From NCBI GenBank assembly GCA_963803735.1, contig CAWDNV010000022.1, positions 342,878 to 406,877 of the forward strand: a stretch of 64,000 bases of DNA, given 5' to 3'. The stretch comes from Palsa-189 sp963803735. GTDB taxonomy: Bacteria; Acidobacteriota; Terriglobia; Acidiferrales; UBA7541. The notes below the pieces were generated by a model. That model was not told the origin of the DNA and searched no databases. It saw only the letters and a program-made list of their open reading frames with translations. This document shows positions 8,575 through 16,591 of the stretch, piece after piece; positions within the stretch are counted from its first letter, which is position 1; the number at the start of each line of letters is the position of its first letter. A program made the position numbers and the translations under genes.

Positions 8575-10236
8575 TTAGTTGGTTCGCGTGTTTGTGGTGC
8601 TGGTTTGGGCGTTCAGGTAGCGCTTAAAAAAGGCTATGGCTCGAGGCCAGGAATCCAGGGTGGCTACGGCATTTTCGCCCAAAGTCTGGTGCTCCAGGAA
8701 CGCGTGAGTCACGTTGGGATAGATTTTGAATTCGAAGGTCTTTCCGAGCTTCTGCATATCCGGTGCGGCAGCAGCCACTTTAGGAGCCAAGCCGGGGTCT
8801 TGATCGCCCGCGAAGGCCAGCACGGGAGCTTGTATCTTGGCCATCGTGGCGAGGTCCGGAGGGGCGCCATAGAAGCTCACGGCGGCGTTGATGCCGGGTA
8901 TCTCCGCAGCGCTTTCCCACGAATAACCGCCGCCATTGCAGAAACCGGTGATTCCGCTTTTGCCGTTGGCGCGTGGCAGCTTGAGCGCATACTCCCGCGC
9001 CGCTTTTAGGAGGTCGATTTTTTCGGGGACGGGACGCATGCCCAACGCCTTCGCCAGATCGTCCGGATACCTGAACGAATCGAAATTGCCTCCGTTCGGG
9101 CCGAGGCCTGACGCCAGGTCAGGCATGATGACGATGAAGCCCTGCATGGCGAGCTTATCCGCCACTCCGCGCATCCAGTTTGCACCTGCACCTTTTCTTG
9201 GCGTGTCGGCATTGTCCATGCCGGGGCCAGGATGAATGAGCACGACAACGCCGGCTTTGTCGTTGCCGAGCGGCTGAACCAGCCAGGCATGCAGCTTGAC
9301 CATCCCCTGCGAAGTGCTTGCCGGAATATCGACCCACTCGCCGTGACGCGGCGATTGGTCCACCACTTTCTCGGGGCCGCCGAAACGTCCCGCCACGATG
9401 TCATCCCGTTTGGCGATCGCCTGGGCGGCATCGCGCTGACGCGCGGCGGAAGCGGCGGACGCAGCGTCATCTTTGAATTGAGGCATCGCTGAGCTGCTTT
9501 GGGGCAAAGCCTCGGGGCCGGCCAGATTGCTGAGGAGCGCGAGAGTATTGTGCCAGGCATGTTCGGTGAGATCGAATTTGACGGCACGCTGCTCGGTTGG
9601 ACTACTGATGGCAGCGTCGAGCCGATTTTCAGTCCAGTTGAAATCGAGAATCGCGCTCTTGCCGTTAGTGCCGGGTTGGGCGACGAAATAATTGCGAACT
9701 GTTTCGGTGCGGCGCTGAATTTCGGCCGGGCCCAATTGCGCAAATGCTGTGGCAATGGCTTCAGGGTTGGTGAAGGAGTCGGTGCCGCCGCCGTTCGGCC
9801 CCAAGCCCGACAGGAGGTCGGGAACGATTGTGATGTAGCCTTCGTTCACAACTTCGGTGCCGACGGCGCGCGCCCAGTCACTCAGCCCTTGATTGTGCGC
9901 CGTGATCACGGCCACTGGCGCCTTGCCGGCTAAGTCGGGAAAGAGGACAAAAACTCGAACCTTTACGCCGCCCATGGGCACATCCAGCCATTGGGGGTGA
10001 TGCTGCGGCAACGACGCATCGAGCACGGCCTTCGCGGTGTCCACCGAAGGCAAACCCAAAGGCATCGCCGCGGGCGCGACCGGATGGGCGATAGCACTGC
10101 TACTCGGCGCCTTCTCCGCAGCGAACGCGGCTCGGACGCCGTGGTGGCCGGGGAGGATTCGACCGCCGAACGCGAATAAAAGCGCGGCTACGGCAATCGT
10201 GGCTGCGCCAAGCTTTATCCGTCCAGTCGTTTTCAT
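8575..10236 (-). CDS. Secreted tandem dienelactone-hydrolase-like protein
   Basis: A 553-residue alpha/beta-hydrolase with an N-terminal signal peptide/anchor (about residues 7-25) and two dienelactone-hydrolase-like units. The C-terminal unit (about 300-545) has a full triad: Cys433 in GITGFCNGGG, Asp480 in FAGDQDPG and His511 in NVTHAFLEH. The N-terminal unit (about 80-240) shares the strand-loop pattern (VPDLLSGLGPNGG mirrors MPDLASGLGPNGG), but Asn200 stands where the nucleophile should be, and the segment that would carry the acid is missing. Ester or lactone hydrolysis would therefore fall to the second half only. AGGAGA lies 7 bases before the ATG. It is a single gene with no obvious operon partner. 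The substrate is unknown. Confidence 0.85.
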   Translation of the reverse strand: MKTTGRIKLGAATIAVAALLFAFGGRILPGHHGVRAAFAAEKAPSSSAIAHPVAPAAMPLGLPSVDTAKAVLDASLPQHHPQWLDVPMGGVKVRVFVLFPDLAGKAPVAVITAHNQGLSDWARAVGTEVVNEGYITIVPDLLSGLGPNGGGTDSFTNPEAIATAFAQLGPAEIQRRTETVRNYFVAQPGTNGKSAILDFNWTENRLDAAISSPTEQRAVKFDLTEHAWHNTLALLSNLAGPEALPQSSSAMPQFKDDAASAASAARQRDAAQAIAKRDDIVAGRFGGPEKVVDQSPRHGEWVDIPASTSQGMVKLHAWLVQPLGNDKAGVVVLIHPGPGMDNADTPRKGAGANWMRGVADKLAMQGFIVIMPDLASGLGPNGGNFDSFRYPDDLAKALGMRPVPEKIDLLKAAREYALKLPRANGKSGITGFCNGGGYSWESAAEIPGINAAVSFYGAPPDLATMAKIQAPVLAFAGDQDPGLAPKVAAAAPDMQKLGKTFEFKIYPNVTHAFLEHQTLGENAVATLDSWPRAIAFFKRYLNAQTSTTNTRTN

Positions 10237-10557
10237 AGCTTGTCTCCTTAGGAATACTTTTGTCGCAGCGCGTCAACGCACTTTTATGGGCTGCACTGGG
10301 AATTCCAGTCTGATCGGCCAGATGGCCTCTTATACACCCAAGGCCGCTTGCGAATGAAGTGAATTGCTCTCCGCCCGGGGCCTACTGAAGTTGACAATTG
10401 CCATGGGGAGGCGCGCCGAGAAGCGATTTCTGGAAGCTGGACGAAGCGCTGGCCCAATAGCAGGCGCTCAGCAGCGCACAGCCAGGGCTGTGCCACTGTA
10501 AAGCGCACAGCGACAAAAGCGCGAATATGCCGCCCAGACAGAAAGCGCCGCAAAAAG
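10237..10557. other. Intergenic with inverted repeat, no gene seen
   Basis: About 320 bases between the hydrolase gene and the groEL terminator. It holds a near-perfect palindrome, GCACAGCC-AG-GGCTGTGC, at 10476-10493, in a stretch rich in GCGC and GCAC repeats. No coding frame is convincing. The upstream promoter of the hydrolase must be here but was not identified. Confidence 0.5.
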
Positions 10558-10589
10558 AAAGCCGGTCCGGGTGAAACCGGACCGGCTTT
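10558..10589 (-). terminator. Rho-independent terminator of groESL
   Basis: A 13-bp perfect stem (AAAGCCGGTCCGG with its complement) around a 6-base loop, followed on the minus strand by CTTTTTGC. It lies 28 bases after the groEL stop. It could also act weakly on the plus strand, because TTTTGTTTTC follows there. Confidence 0.88.
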
Positions 10590-10616
10590 TGTTTTCGCCC
10601 GAAAGGTGACAGCGGT

Positions 10617-12254
10617 TTAGTACATTCCGCCGCCGGGCATGCCGCCGCCGTGCGGACCGGCGCTGGCTGCCTTCTTGTCGTCCTCGCGGATGTCGGCCAC
10701 CAGAGCTTCGGTGGTGAGCATCAGTCCGGCGATGGAAGCGGCATTCTGCAGGGCCAAGCGGGTGACCTTCGCGGGGTCGATGACGCCCATCTTGACCATG
10801 TCGCCGTACTCCTCGGTTTCGGCGTTGAAGCCGTAGTTTTCGTCCTTGGACTCGCGGACCTTGCCGATTACCACTGCGCCCTCTAGCCCTGCGTTGTAAG
10901 CAATCTGCCGCAGCGGCTCTTCGAGCGCGCGCTTGACGATGTTGATGCCGGTAGCCTCGTCGCCATCGGCCTTCAGCTTGTCGAGCGCAGGGACGCAGCG
11001 CAGCAGGGCCACGCCGCCTCCGGGCACGATACCTTCCTCGACCGCAGCGCGTGTGGCGTGCATGGCGTCTTCCACGCGAGCTTTCTTTTCCTTCAGCTCG
11101 GTTTCGGTCGCCGCTCCCACCTTGATCACGGCCACGCCGCCCACGAGCTTGGCAAGCCGCTCCTGGAGCTTCTCGCGGTCGTAGTCGGAAGTGGTCTCTT
11201 CGATCTGAGCGCGGATCTGCTTCACTCGGCCCTCGATCTCGGAAGCCTTCCCGCCGCCTTCGACGATGGTGGTGTTGTCCTTATCGATGGTGACCTTCTT
11301 GGCGCGCCCGAGGTCTTCGACTTTCACGTTCTCGAGCTTGATGCCCAGGTCCTCGGTGATGGCCTTGCCGCCGGTCAGCGTGGCGATATCTTCCAGCATG
11401 GCCTTGCGGCGATCGCCGAAGCCGGGTGCCTTCACGGCCGCGCACTGCAGCGTGCCGCGGAGCTTGTTGACCACCAGAGTGGCCAGCGCTTCGCCTTCGA
11501 CGTCTTCCGCGATGATCACGAGCGGCTTGCCCATTTTGGCAATCTGCTCGAGCAAAGGCAGAAGATCCTTCATGGAGCTGATCTTTTTCTCGTGGATCAG
11601 AATGCGGGCATCCTCGAGCACGCACTCCATGCGCTCGGGATCGGTGACGAAGTAAGGCGAGAGGTAGCCGCGGTCGAACTGCATACCTTCCACGACTTCC
11701 AGCGTCGTCTCCATCGTGCGGCTCTCTTCGACCGTGATCACGCCGTCCTTGCCCACCTTATTCATGGCTTCGGCGATAATGCCGCCGATCTGCTTGTCGT
11801 TATTGGCGCTGATGGTGCCGACTTGCGCAATCATCCCGCCCTTAACGTCGCGATGCTGCTTGCGGATCTCCTCGATGGAGACTTCCACGGCCCGCTCGAT
11901 GCCGCGCTTGAGTCCCGTGGGGCTTGCTCCCGCCGCGACGGTCCTGACGCCCTCGCGGAAGATGGCTTGCGCCAGCACGGTTGCTGTGGTGGTGCCATCG
12001 CCGGCGACGTCGGAGGTCTTGGAAGCGACTTCGCGCACCATCTGCGCTCCCATATTCTCCAGCGGATCCTTCAGTTCGATCTCCTTGGCCACCGTGACAC
12101 CGTCTTTGGTGATGATCGGCGCGCCAAACTTCTTTTCGATCACCGCGTTGCGCCCCTTGGGGCCGAGCGTGATCTTCACGGCATCAGCCAACAAATTGAC
12201 GCCGCGCAAAATGGACTGGCGGGAATTTTCCCCAGTCACGATTTGCTTTGCCAT
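10617..12254 (-). CDS. groL: Chaperonin GroEL (60 kDa)
   Basis: The 545-residue large subunit of the cytoplasmic chaperonin, which forms a double heptameric ring and folds proteins with GroES and ATP. The nucleotide-binding start (TLGPKGRNAVIEKKFGAPII, then DGVTVAKEIEL and VAGDGTTTATVLAQAI), the family signature around AAVEEGIVPGGGVALLR and the Gly/Met-rich C-terminal tail (GGGMPGGGMY) are all present. GGAGG lies 5 bases before the ATG. It is 140 bases downstream of groES and shares its CIRCE-controlled promoter; a strong terminator follows. Confidence 0.99.
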   Translation of the reverse strand: MAKQIVTGENSRQSILRGVNLLADAVKITLGPKGRNAVIEKKFGAPIITKDGVTVAKEIELKDPLENMGAQMVREVASKTSDVAGDGTTTATVLAQAIFREGVRTVAAGASPTGLKRGIERAVEVSIEEIRKQHRDVKGGMIAQVGTISANNDKQIGGIIAEAMNKVGKDGVITVEESRTMETTLEVVEGMQFDRGYLSPYFVTDPERMECVLEDARILIHEKKISSMKDLLPLLEQIAKMGKPLVIIAEDVEGEALATLVVNKLRGTLQCAAVKAPGFGDRRKAMLEDIATLTGGKAITEDLGIKLENVKVEDLGRAKKVTIDKDNTTIVEGGGKASEIEGRVKQIRAQIEETTSDYDREKLQERLAKLVGGVAVIKVGAATETELKEKKARVEDAMHATRAAVEEGIVPGGGVALLRCVPALDKLKADGDEATGINIVKRALEEPLRQIAYNAGLEGAVVIGKVRESKDENYGFNAETEEYGDMVKMGVIDPAKVTRLALQNAASIAGLMLTTEALVADIREDDKKAASAGPHGGGMPGGGMY

Positions 12255-12394
12255 TGCATCCTCCTAAGAATTTTTGCTTCCTGACTTACTATCTGGTTCC
12301 CTCTTTACCGAGCGCGACCTTTTGAGGCAAAGGCTAAAACAGTTCCCTCGCTCGCGATACTCGCTCGGGACGAGCATACTGATCGGATGCTCGG

Positions 12395-12715
12395 TTACCG
12401 CTTGGACGAGGCGACTTTAGCCGCCGCGCCGAGCTTGGCCAGAATCTCTTCTTCACGCAAAATCAGATACTCTTCGTCGTCGAGCTTGATTTCCGTGCCA
12501 CTGTATTTGCCAAAAAGAATGCGGTCGCGGGCCTTCACGTCCATGGGAACACGTTCGCCCTTTTCGATTTTGCCTGCGCCCACTGCGATCACTTCGCCTT
12601 CCTGCGGTTTTTCCTTCGCGGAATCGGGGATGATGATTCCGCCCTTGACGGTCTCCTTCTCCTCGATGCGCTTCACCAGCACGCGGTCGTGCAGGGGAGT
12701 CACGTTGACTGCCAT
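12395..12715 (-). CDS. groS: Co-chaperonin GroES (10 kDa)
   Basis: A 106-residue co-chaperonin that caps the GroEL ring. The conserved start (NVTPLHDRVLVKRIEEKETV), the mobile loop with GGIIIPDSAKEKPQ and the core RDRILFGKYSGTEIK are intact; the C-terminus carries about ten residues more than E. coli GroES (AAAKVASSKR). GGAGG lies 10 bases before ATG 12715. It is the first gene of the groESL operon, behind a sigma-70 promoter overlapped by CIRCE, so it should be derepressed by heat or protein-folding stress through HrcA (not in this window). Confidence 0.98.
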   Translation of the reverse strand: MAVNVTPLHDRVLVKRIEEKETVKGGIIIPDSAKEKPQEGEVIAVGAGKIEKGERVPMDVKARDRILFGKYSGTEIKLDDEEYLILREEEILAKLGAAAKVASSKR

Positions 12716-12763
12716 CTTAAGTTATCCTCCGTGCGATATTCGGGGTGACCTGCGAGGGTACTG

Positions 12764-12790
12764 TTAGCACTCCTCTGAGGCGACTGCTAA
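12764..12790 (-). promoter_or_regulatory. CIRCE operator (HrcA-binding site)
   Basis: Inverted repeat TTAGCACTC-N9-GACTGCTAA on the plus strand, one base off the canonical TTAGCACTC-N9-GAGTGCTAA. It lies about 50 bases before groES and overlaps the -10 element by two bases. CIRCE is bound by the HrcA repressor, which requires GroE for activity. Confidence 0.93.
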
Positions 12791-12817
12791 TATATGCAGA
12801 CGAACCCCCTCTGTCAA
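12789..12817 (-). promoter_or_regulatory. Sigma-70 promoter of groESL
   Basis: On the minus strand TTGACA (12817-12812), a 17-base spacer and TATATT (12794-12789): a perfect -35, optimal spacing and a five-of-six -10. The CIRCE operator overlaps the -10 and the start point, so bound repressor would block RNA polymerase. Confidence 0.88.
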
Positions 12818-13062
12818 GTCTAGACTCGGATCTTGCAGTGGTCGGCCCTGTGAATTTCCGAGTTTCTTTACTGGCGCACCCTAGGGCGCCCATACCCGCT
12901 TCATCGTATTGTAAATACGCCGCTTATTTCGTTTTTTTTCTGGTGACCGTTTTCACTTAAGGCGGTTCGGCCGCCAGTTGCGATCATGCTTACTGCGCAT
13001 GCCTAACTAACCTCGCCGCTAAAGATGGTGCTCAGCGCGTAGAATGGACTACGGCAAAAAGC
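12818..13062. other. Intergenic between divergent groESL and the ABC ATPase gene
   Basis: About 245 bases upstream of both divergent genes; together with the groES leader this makes a gap of nearly 350 bases. It contains a T-rich patch near 12930-12945 but no coding frame or RNA that I recognise. Confidence 0.5.
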
Positions 13063-13824
13063 ATGGATCATTACATAGAGTTCCGCGATGTCAGTAAATC
13101 GTTCGACGATCACGTCGTGCTCGATGGCGTCAGCTTCACAGTGGATCCCGGGGAGACCTGCGTGATTATGGGGCGCAGCGGCGTGGGCAAATCAGTCACG
13201 CTGAAGCACATCATGGGTTTCCTGAAGCCAGATTCGGGTCGCGTCATTGTGGCGGGGCAGGACATCACGGATTGGCCGGAAAAGGAGTTGGCCCAGATTC
13301 GACGGCGCGTGACCATGGTCTTTCAGTCCGGCGCGCTCTTCGACTCGCTCACCATCCGCGAGAACATCGAGTTTCCTCTGGATGAGCGTCCCGACCTCAC
13401 TCAGGAGGCAATTGACGCCCGAGTGGCCGAGCTAGCGGAGATGCTGGAGATCACCGAGTTCCTGGACAAACTACCCGACGAGCTCAGCACAGGGATGAAA
13501 CGCGCCGTAGCCATCGCACGCGCCCTTGCGCAGGATCCCGAAGCGATCCTCTTCGATGAGCCCACCACGATGGTTGATCCCCTAGCGGCTGTGCACACCA
13601 TGAATCTGATCCTGAAACTCAAGCAGGCCACGCACAAAACTTCTGTGGTGGTCACGCACGACACGCACCTTGGCAAAAAGATCGCCGACAAACTCGTTTT
13701 TTTGCGGGACGGCAAAGTGGCGTTTTTCGGCACCTGGGAAGGGTTCGAGGCTTCGGAGGACCCGTTCCTGCGCAATTTCCGGCTGCAGGACGAATTGATC
13801 CCGGAACTCGATGTGACGGTCTAG
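13063..13824 (+). CDS. ABC transporter ATP-binding protein, MlaF-like
   Basis: A 253-residue ATPase closest in pattern to MlaF/Ttg2A, the motor of phospholipid-transport (MCE) systems at the inner membrane. Walker A is GRSGVGKS (37-44), the Q-loop is VFQSGALFDSLT, Walker B is AILFDEPTTMVDP and the H-loop is VVVTHD. The signature motif reads LSTGM instead of LSGGM. The FQSGALFDSLTI stretch is characteristic of the MlaF group. No permease (MlaE) or MCE protein (MlaD) lies next to it, so its partners must be encoded elsewhere. The gene stands alone, divergent from groESL. Confidence 0.85.
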   Translation: MDHYIEFRDVSKSFDDHVVLDGVSFTVDPGETCVIMGRSGVGKSVTLKHIMGFLKPDSGRVIVAGQDITDWPEKELAQIRRRVTMVFQSGALFDSLTIRENIEFPLDERPDLTQEAIDARVAELAEMLEITEFLDKLPDELSTGMKRAVAIARALAQDPEAILFDEPTTMVDPLAAVHTMNLILKLKQATHKTSVVVTHDTHLGKKIADKLVFLRDGKVAFFGTWEGFEASEDPFLRNFRLQDELIPELDVTV

Positions 13825-13848
13825 TCGTAAGTCTCAAAAGCAGATTCC

Positions 13849-13907
13849 CCACGCTCTGGGCGTGGAAACCCCTTGCGCGGACTTCTCGGAACGACAACCT
13901 TCGTTCC
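13849..13907 (+). terminator. Possible terminator region, two hairpins
   Basis: Two short hairpins follow the ABC ATPase stop: CCACGC/GCGTGG at 13849-13865 and GGAACGA/TCGTTCC (6-base loop) at 13888-13907. Neither has a good U-tract, so intrinsic termination is only possible, not shown. Confidence 0.35.
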
Positions 13908-13966
13908 TATAGCAGTAAGGTCGCTGCTACAAAGCGGCGGAAACTCTGCTATCGTTCCCGCCGGCA

Positions 13967-15427
13967 ATGGCTGCGACTTCTGAATCCGCAACGTCTGCCG
14001 CGCGTCCGCAGTTGCCCCGGGTGATGGGCTTTTGGGATGTGCTGCTCTTCAATATCGCCACGGTGCTTGGTCCGCGCTGGATCGCCGCGGCCGCGCACAA
14101 CGGTCCCTCTTCGATAAGCCTGTGGGTCATCGCCGCCGTCTTCTTCTTTGTGCCCACGGCGCTTGTGATCGTGGAGCTTTCCAGCCGCTTCCCTGAAGAG
14201 GGCGGGCTCTACGCCTGGTCGCGAGACGCCTTCGGAGAATTTCACGGCTTTGTGGCCGGGTGGACGTATTGGGTCTACACACTTTTCTACCTGCCCGGAC
14301 TGTGTTTTGCGAGCGCCTCGATGAGCGCTTACGTGGGCGGGATCGGCGCGGCGAGCCTGGCGCAGAGCCGCACATTTTTGCTGGTTGGCTCGTTCGTGCT
14401 GCTGTTCGTGGCTGTGTATCTGAACATCATCGGCTTGCACATCGGCAAATGGCTGCAGAATGCGGGCGGCCTGGGCACGTACCTGCCGTTGCTCATACTG
14501 GTGGCGGTGGGATTCGCGATGTGGCGTACGCACGGCTCGGTGACGCACTTCACCTGGGACGGCATCCTGCCGCGATGGAATTGGGACACTGCGAATTTCT
14601 GGCCGCAGCTGGCGTTTGCGTTTACGGGATTGGAGCTGGTTTCCGCGATGAGCGATGAGGTGCGCGAGCCGCGCAAGACTTTGCCGCGCGCGATTTTTGG
14701 CTCCGGCGTGCTGATCGCGCTAATTTATATCGCCGGCACGGTTGCTGTTCTGGTGCTGCTCAACGATTCCGCCGTCGATCCCAAGAGCGGCGTCTTTCAG
14801 GCCATCACGGCGGCGTCGGCGGTTCTAAAGATCGGCGCGATCGGCATCATCGCCGCGCTGCTGGTCACCGTGGGGAACGCCGGCGGTGTGGGCAGCACGG
14901 TTGCGGGGATTTCGCGCGTGCCCTTCATGGTCGGCGTGGACCGGTATTTGCCGCCCGCATTTGGCAAGGTCCATCCTCGCTGGAAGACGCCGCACATTTC
15001 GATCCTCGTGCAGGCCATTATCTCCGGCGCGATACTGCTGCTGAGCCAAATCAGTGAGACCACGGTCAGCGCCTACCAGATTCTTGTGGACGCGACCGTG
15101 ATCCTTTACTTCGTGCCGTTTCTCTACATGTATGCCGCGGTGATCAAGCTGGCGTATCGCCCTGATAGGGAGAAGACGCCGGGCGCAGTGCTGATTCCTG
15201 GCGGCAAGCTCGGCGTGTGGATCGCCGGCGGGCTAGGATTTTTGGTTGTGCTGCTGGGAATTGTGTTGTCGTTCATTCCGCCGGGTGAAACCGCGAATAA
15301 GGTGCTCTTCGAGGTCAAACTCGCAAGTGGCACTGCGCTCGCCGTGCTGTTTGGGATTGTGCTCTACGCTCGCGGCGCGCGAACCAGGTCGCGCGAGCGC
15401 GAGAGCGTGGGCCGAGCCTTACGGTAA
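13967..15427 (+). CDS. APC-family amino acid permease
   Basis: A 486-residue integral membrane transporter of the amino acid-polyamine-organocation superfamily, with about twelve hydrophobic segments spread over residues 25-470. The N-terminus reads MGFWDVLLFNIATVLGPRW, and the conserved stretch SSRFPEEGGLYAWSRDAFGE lies in the second/third-helix region. Further typical pieces are GLELVSAMSDEVREPRKTLPRA and the VGNAGGVGSTVAGISRVPF loop. It should import amino acids or related compounds by proton or cation coupling; the substrate cannot be read. It is a single gene, convergent with the VOC gene that starts the riboflavin-side minus-strand block. Confidence 0.9.
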   Translation: MAATSESATSAARPQLPRVMGFWDVLLFNIATVLGPRWIAAAAHNGPSSISLWVIAAVFFFVPTALVIVELSSRFPEEGGLYAWSRDAFGEFHGFVAGWTYWVYTLFYLPGLCFASASMSAYVGGIGAASLAQSRTFLLVGSFVLLFVAVYLNIIGLHIGKWLQNAGGLGTYLPLLILVAVGFAMWRTHGSVTHFTWDGILPRWNWDTANFWPQLAFAFTGLELVSAMSDEVREPRKTLPRAIFGSGVLIALIYIAGTVAVLVLLNDSAVDPKSGVFQAITAASAVLKIGAIGIIAALLVTVGNAGGVGSTVAGISRVPFMVGVDRYLPPAFGKVHPRWKTPHISILVQAIISGAILLLSQISETTVSAYQILVDATVILYFVPFLYMYAAVIKLAYRPDREKTPGAVLIPGGKLGVWIAGGLGFLVVLLGIVLSFIPPGETANKVLFEVKLASGTALAVLFGIVLYARGARTRSRERESVGRALR

Positions 15428-15451
15428 TTAGAGCAGCCGTCGTGTGTCGCG

Positions 15452-15865
15452 TTAGTAGATGGCCCAGATGCCGGGGGTGGCAAGTTCCACCAGATGATCG
15501 TCGGGGTCGCGGAAATAGAGGCTCTCGCCGCCACGCGACCATTTCACGCGGCTCTCGATTTTGACGCCGGCCTCGCTGAGCCGTTGCTCCCAAGCGCGAA
15601 GATCTTCCGCCGGAATGGCGAAGGCGAAATGCAGCTGGCCGCTGCCGCCATGCGGAGGAATCACGCCGCCTGGCAGCGCCACCGATTCCGAAGTGCCGCC
15701 GCGACGGAAAAGGATCAGGACGTCGCCTCCCGCAACGTCGAAGGCGCAGAAACGTTCGTCATATCCCAGGCGGCGGAAGCCGAACAGGCGCTCGTAGAAA
15801 TTCGCGGATCGCTCGATGTCCTCGACGTGAATGCAGGTTTCGAGCACTCCGGTAACGCGCGGCAT
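15452..15865 (-). CDS. VOC-superfamily (glyoxalase-like) protein
   Basis: A 137-residue protein with the paired beta-alpha-beta-beta-beta layout of the vicinal oxygen chelate superfamily. Candidate metal ligands are His12 (ETCIHVEDIERS), His78 in LHFAFAIP and the Glu of the C-terminal RDPDDHLVELATPG, a classic VOC ending. It could be a dioxygenase, a lyase or a resistance-type protein; the substrate is not predictable. It lies 9 bases downstream of ribE on the same strand and is probably the last gene of the ftsY-ribD-ribE transcript. Confidence 0.85.
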   Translation of the reverse strand: MPRVTGVLETCIHVEDIERSANFYERLFGFRRLGYDERFCAFDVAGGDVLILFRRGGTSESVALPGGVIPPHGGSGQLHFAFAIPAEDLRAWEQRLSEAGVKIESRVKWSRGGESLYFRDPDDHLVELATPGIWAIY

Positions 15866-15874
15866 TGGTTGTCC

Positions 15875-16591
15875 TCAGAAGCCTTCTTCGACGAGACGTT
15901 CCACGGTGAGAGCAGAGGCTGCAGCCGGGCGGCGGGTTTCCAGAATTCGTTCCACATACTTCGCCAGGATGTCGGCTTCGAGATTGACGGCGTCGCCCAC
16001 GCGCAGCGACTGCAGATTTGTATTCGCGTAAGTGAAGGGAATAATCGCCGCTTCGACGGTATCACCCACGAGATTCGCCACCGTGAGGCTGATGCCATCG
16101 ATCGAGATCGAGCCTTTCATGGCCACGTAGCGTGCCAGCTCTCGCGGCACGCGCACTCCGAGCCACCAGTTCGCGCCTTCGGCTTCCCAGCGCGTCACGC
16201 GGCCGATTCCGTCCACGTGGCCCTGCACAAAGTGGCCGCCAAACTCCTTGCCGGCCGTCAAGGGGCGCTCGAGATTCACGCGCGTGCCGGGTTTAATCTC
16301 GCCGAATGAAGTGCGGCGCAGCGTTTCCGAAGAAAGATCGGCGGCGAAGGTTTCGCCGCTGATCTCCACAACGGTGAGGCAGCAGCCGTTCACGGCGATG
16401 CTGTTGGATACGGCGAGCGAAGCCGCAAGCGGGCCTGCGTTCACGCGCAGGCGGCTTGACTGCGCGTTGCCGTTCAGAGCGCCGTCGATGACAACTTTTC
16501 CTGACGCACTCTGATCGAGCGCTTCTTTTTTTAGCTCGCGTTCTTCGAACGCTTCAATGCGCCCGACGTGCTCAACGATTCCGGTAAACAT
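15875..16591 (-). CDS. ribE: Riboflavin synthase, alpha subunit
   Basis: A 238-residue riboflavin synthase that dismutates two 6,7-dimethyl-8-ribityllumazine molecules to riboflavin. It starts with the diagnostic MFTGIVEHVG at ATG 16591 and has two lumazine-binding barrels (about 1-125 and 126-220) with the repeats NSIAVNGCCLTV and GSISIDGISLTV and the lid segment GGHFVQGHVDGIG. The first barrel has an insertion of roughly 25-30 residues (about 20-50) compared with the usual about 200-residue enzyme. It overlaps the end of ribD by 20 bases. A longer frame upstream of 16591 exists but lies inside ribD and is not the real start. Confidence 0.95.
   Translation of the reverse strand: MFTGIVEHVGRIEAFEERELKKEALDQSASGKVVIDGALNGNAQSSRLRVNAGPLAASLAVSNSIAVNGCCLTVVEISGETFAADLSSETLRRTSFGEIKPGTRVNLERPLTAGKEFGGHFVQGHVDGIGRVTRWEAEGANWWLGVRVPRELARYVAMKGSISIDGISLTVANLVGDTVEAAIIPFTYANTNLQSLRVGDAVNLEADILAKYVERILETRRPAAASALTVERLVEEGF

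Noticed and set aside
11058..12284. 408-residue plus-strand frame
   Set aside because: Antisense to groEL; such long shadows are common in GC-rich conserved genes.
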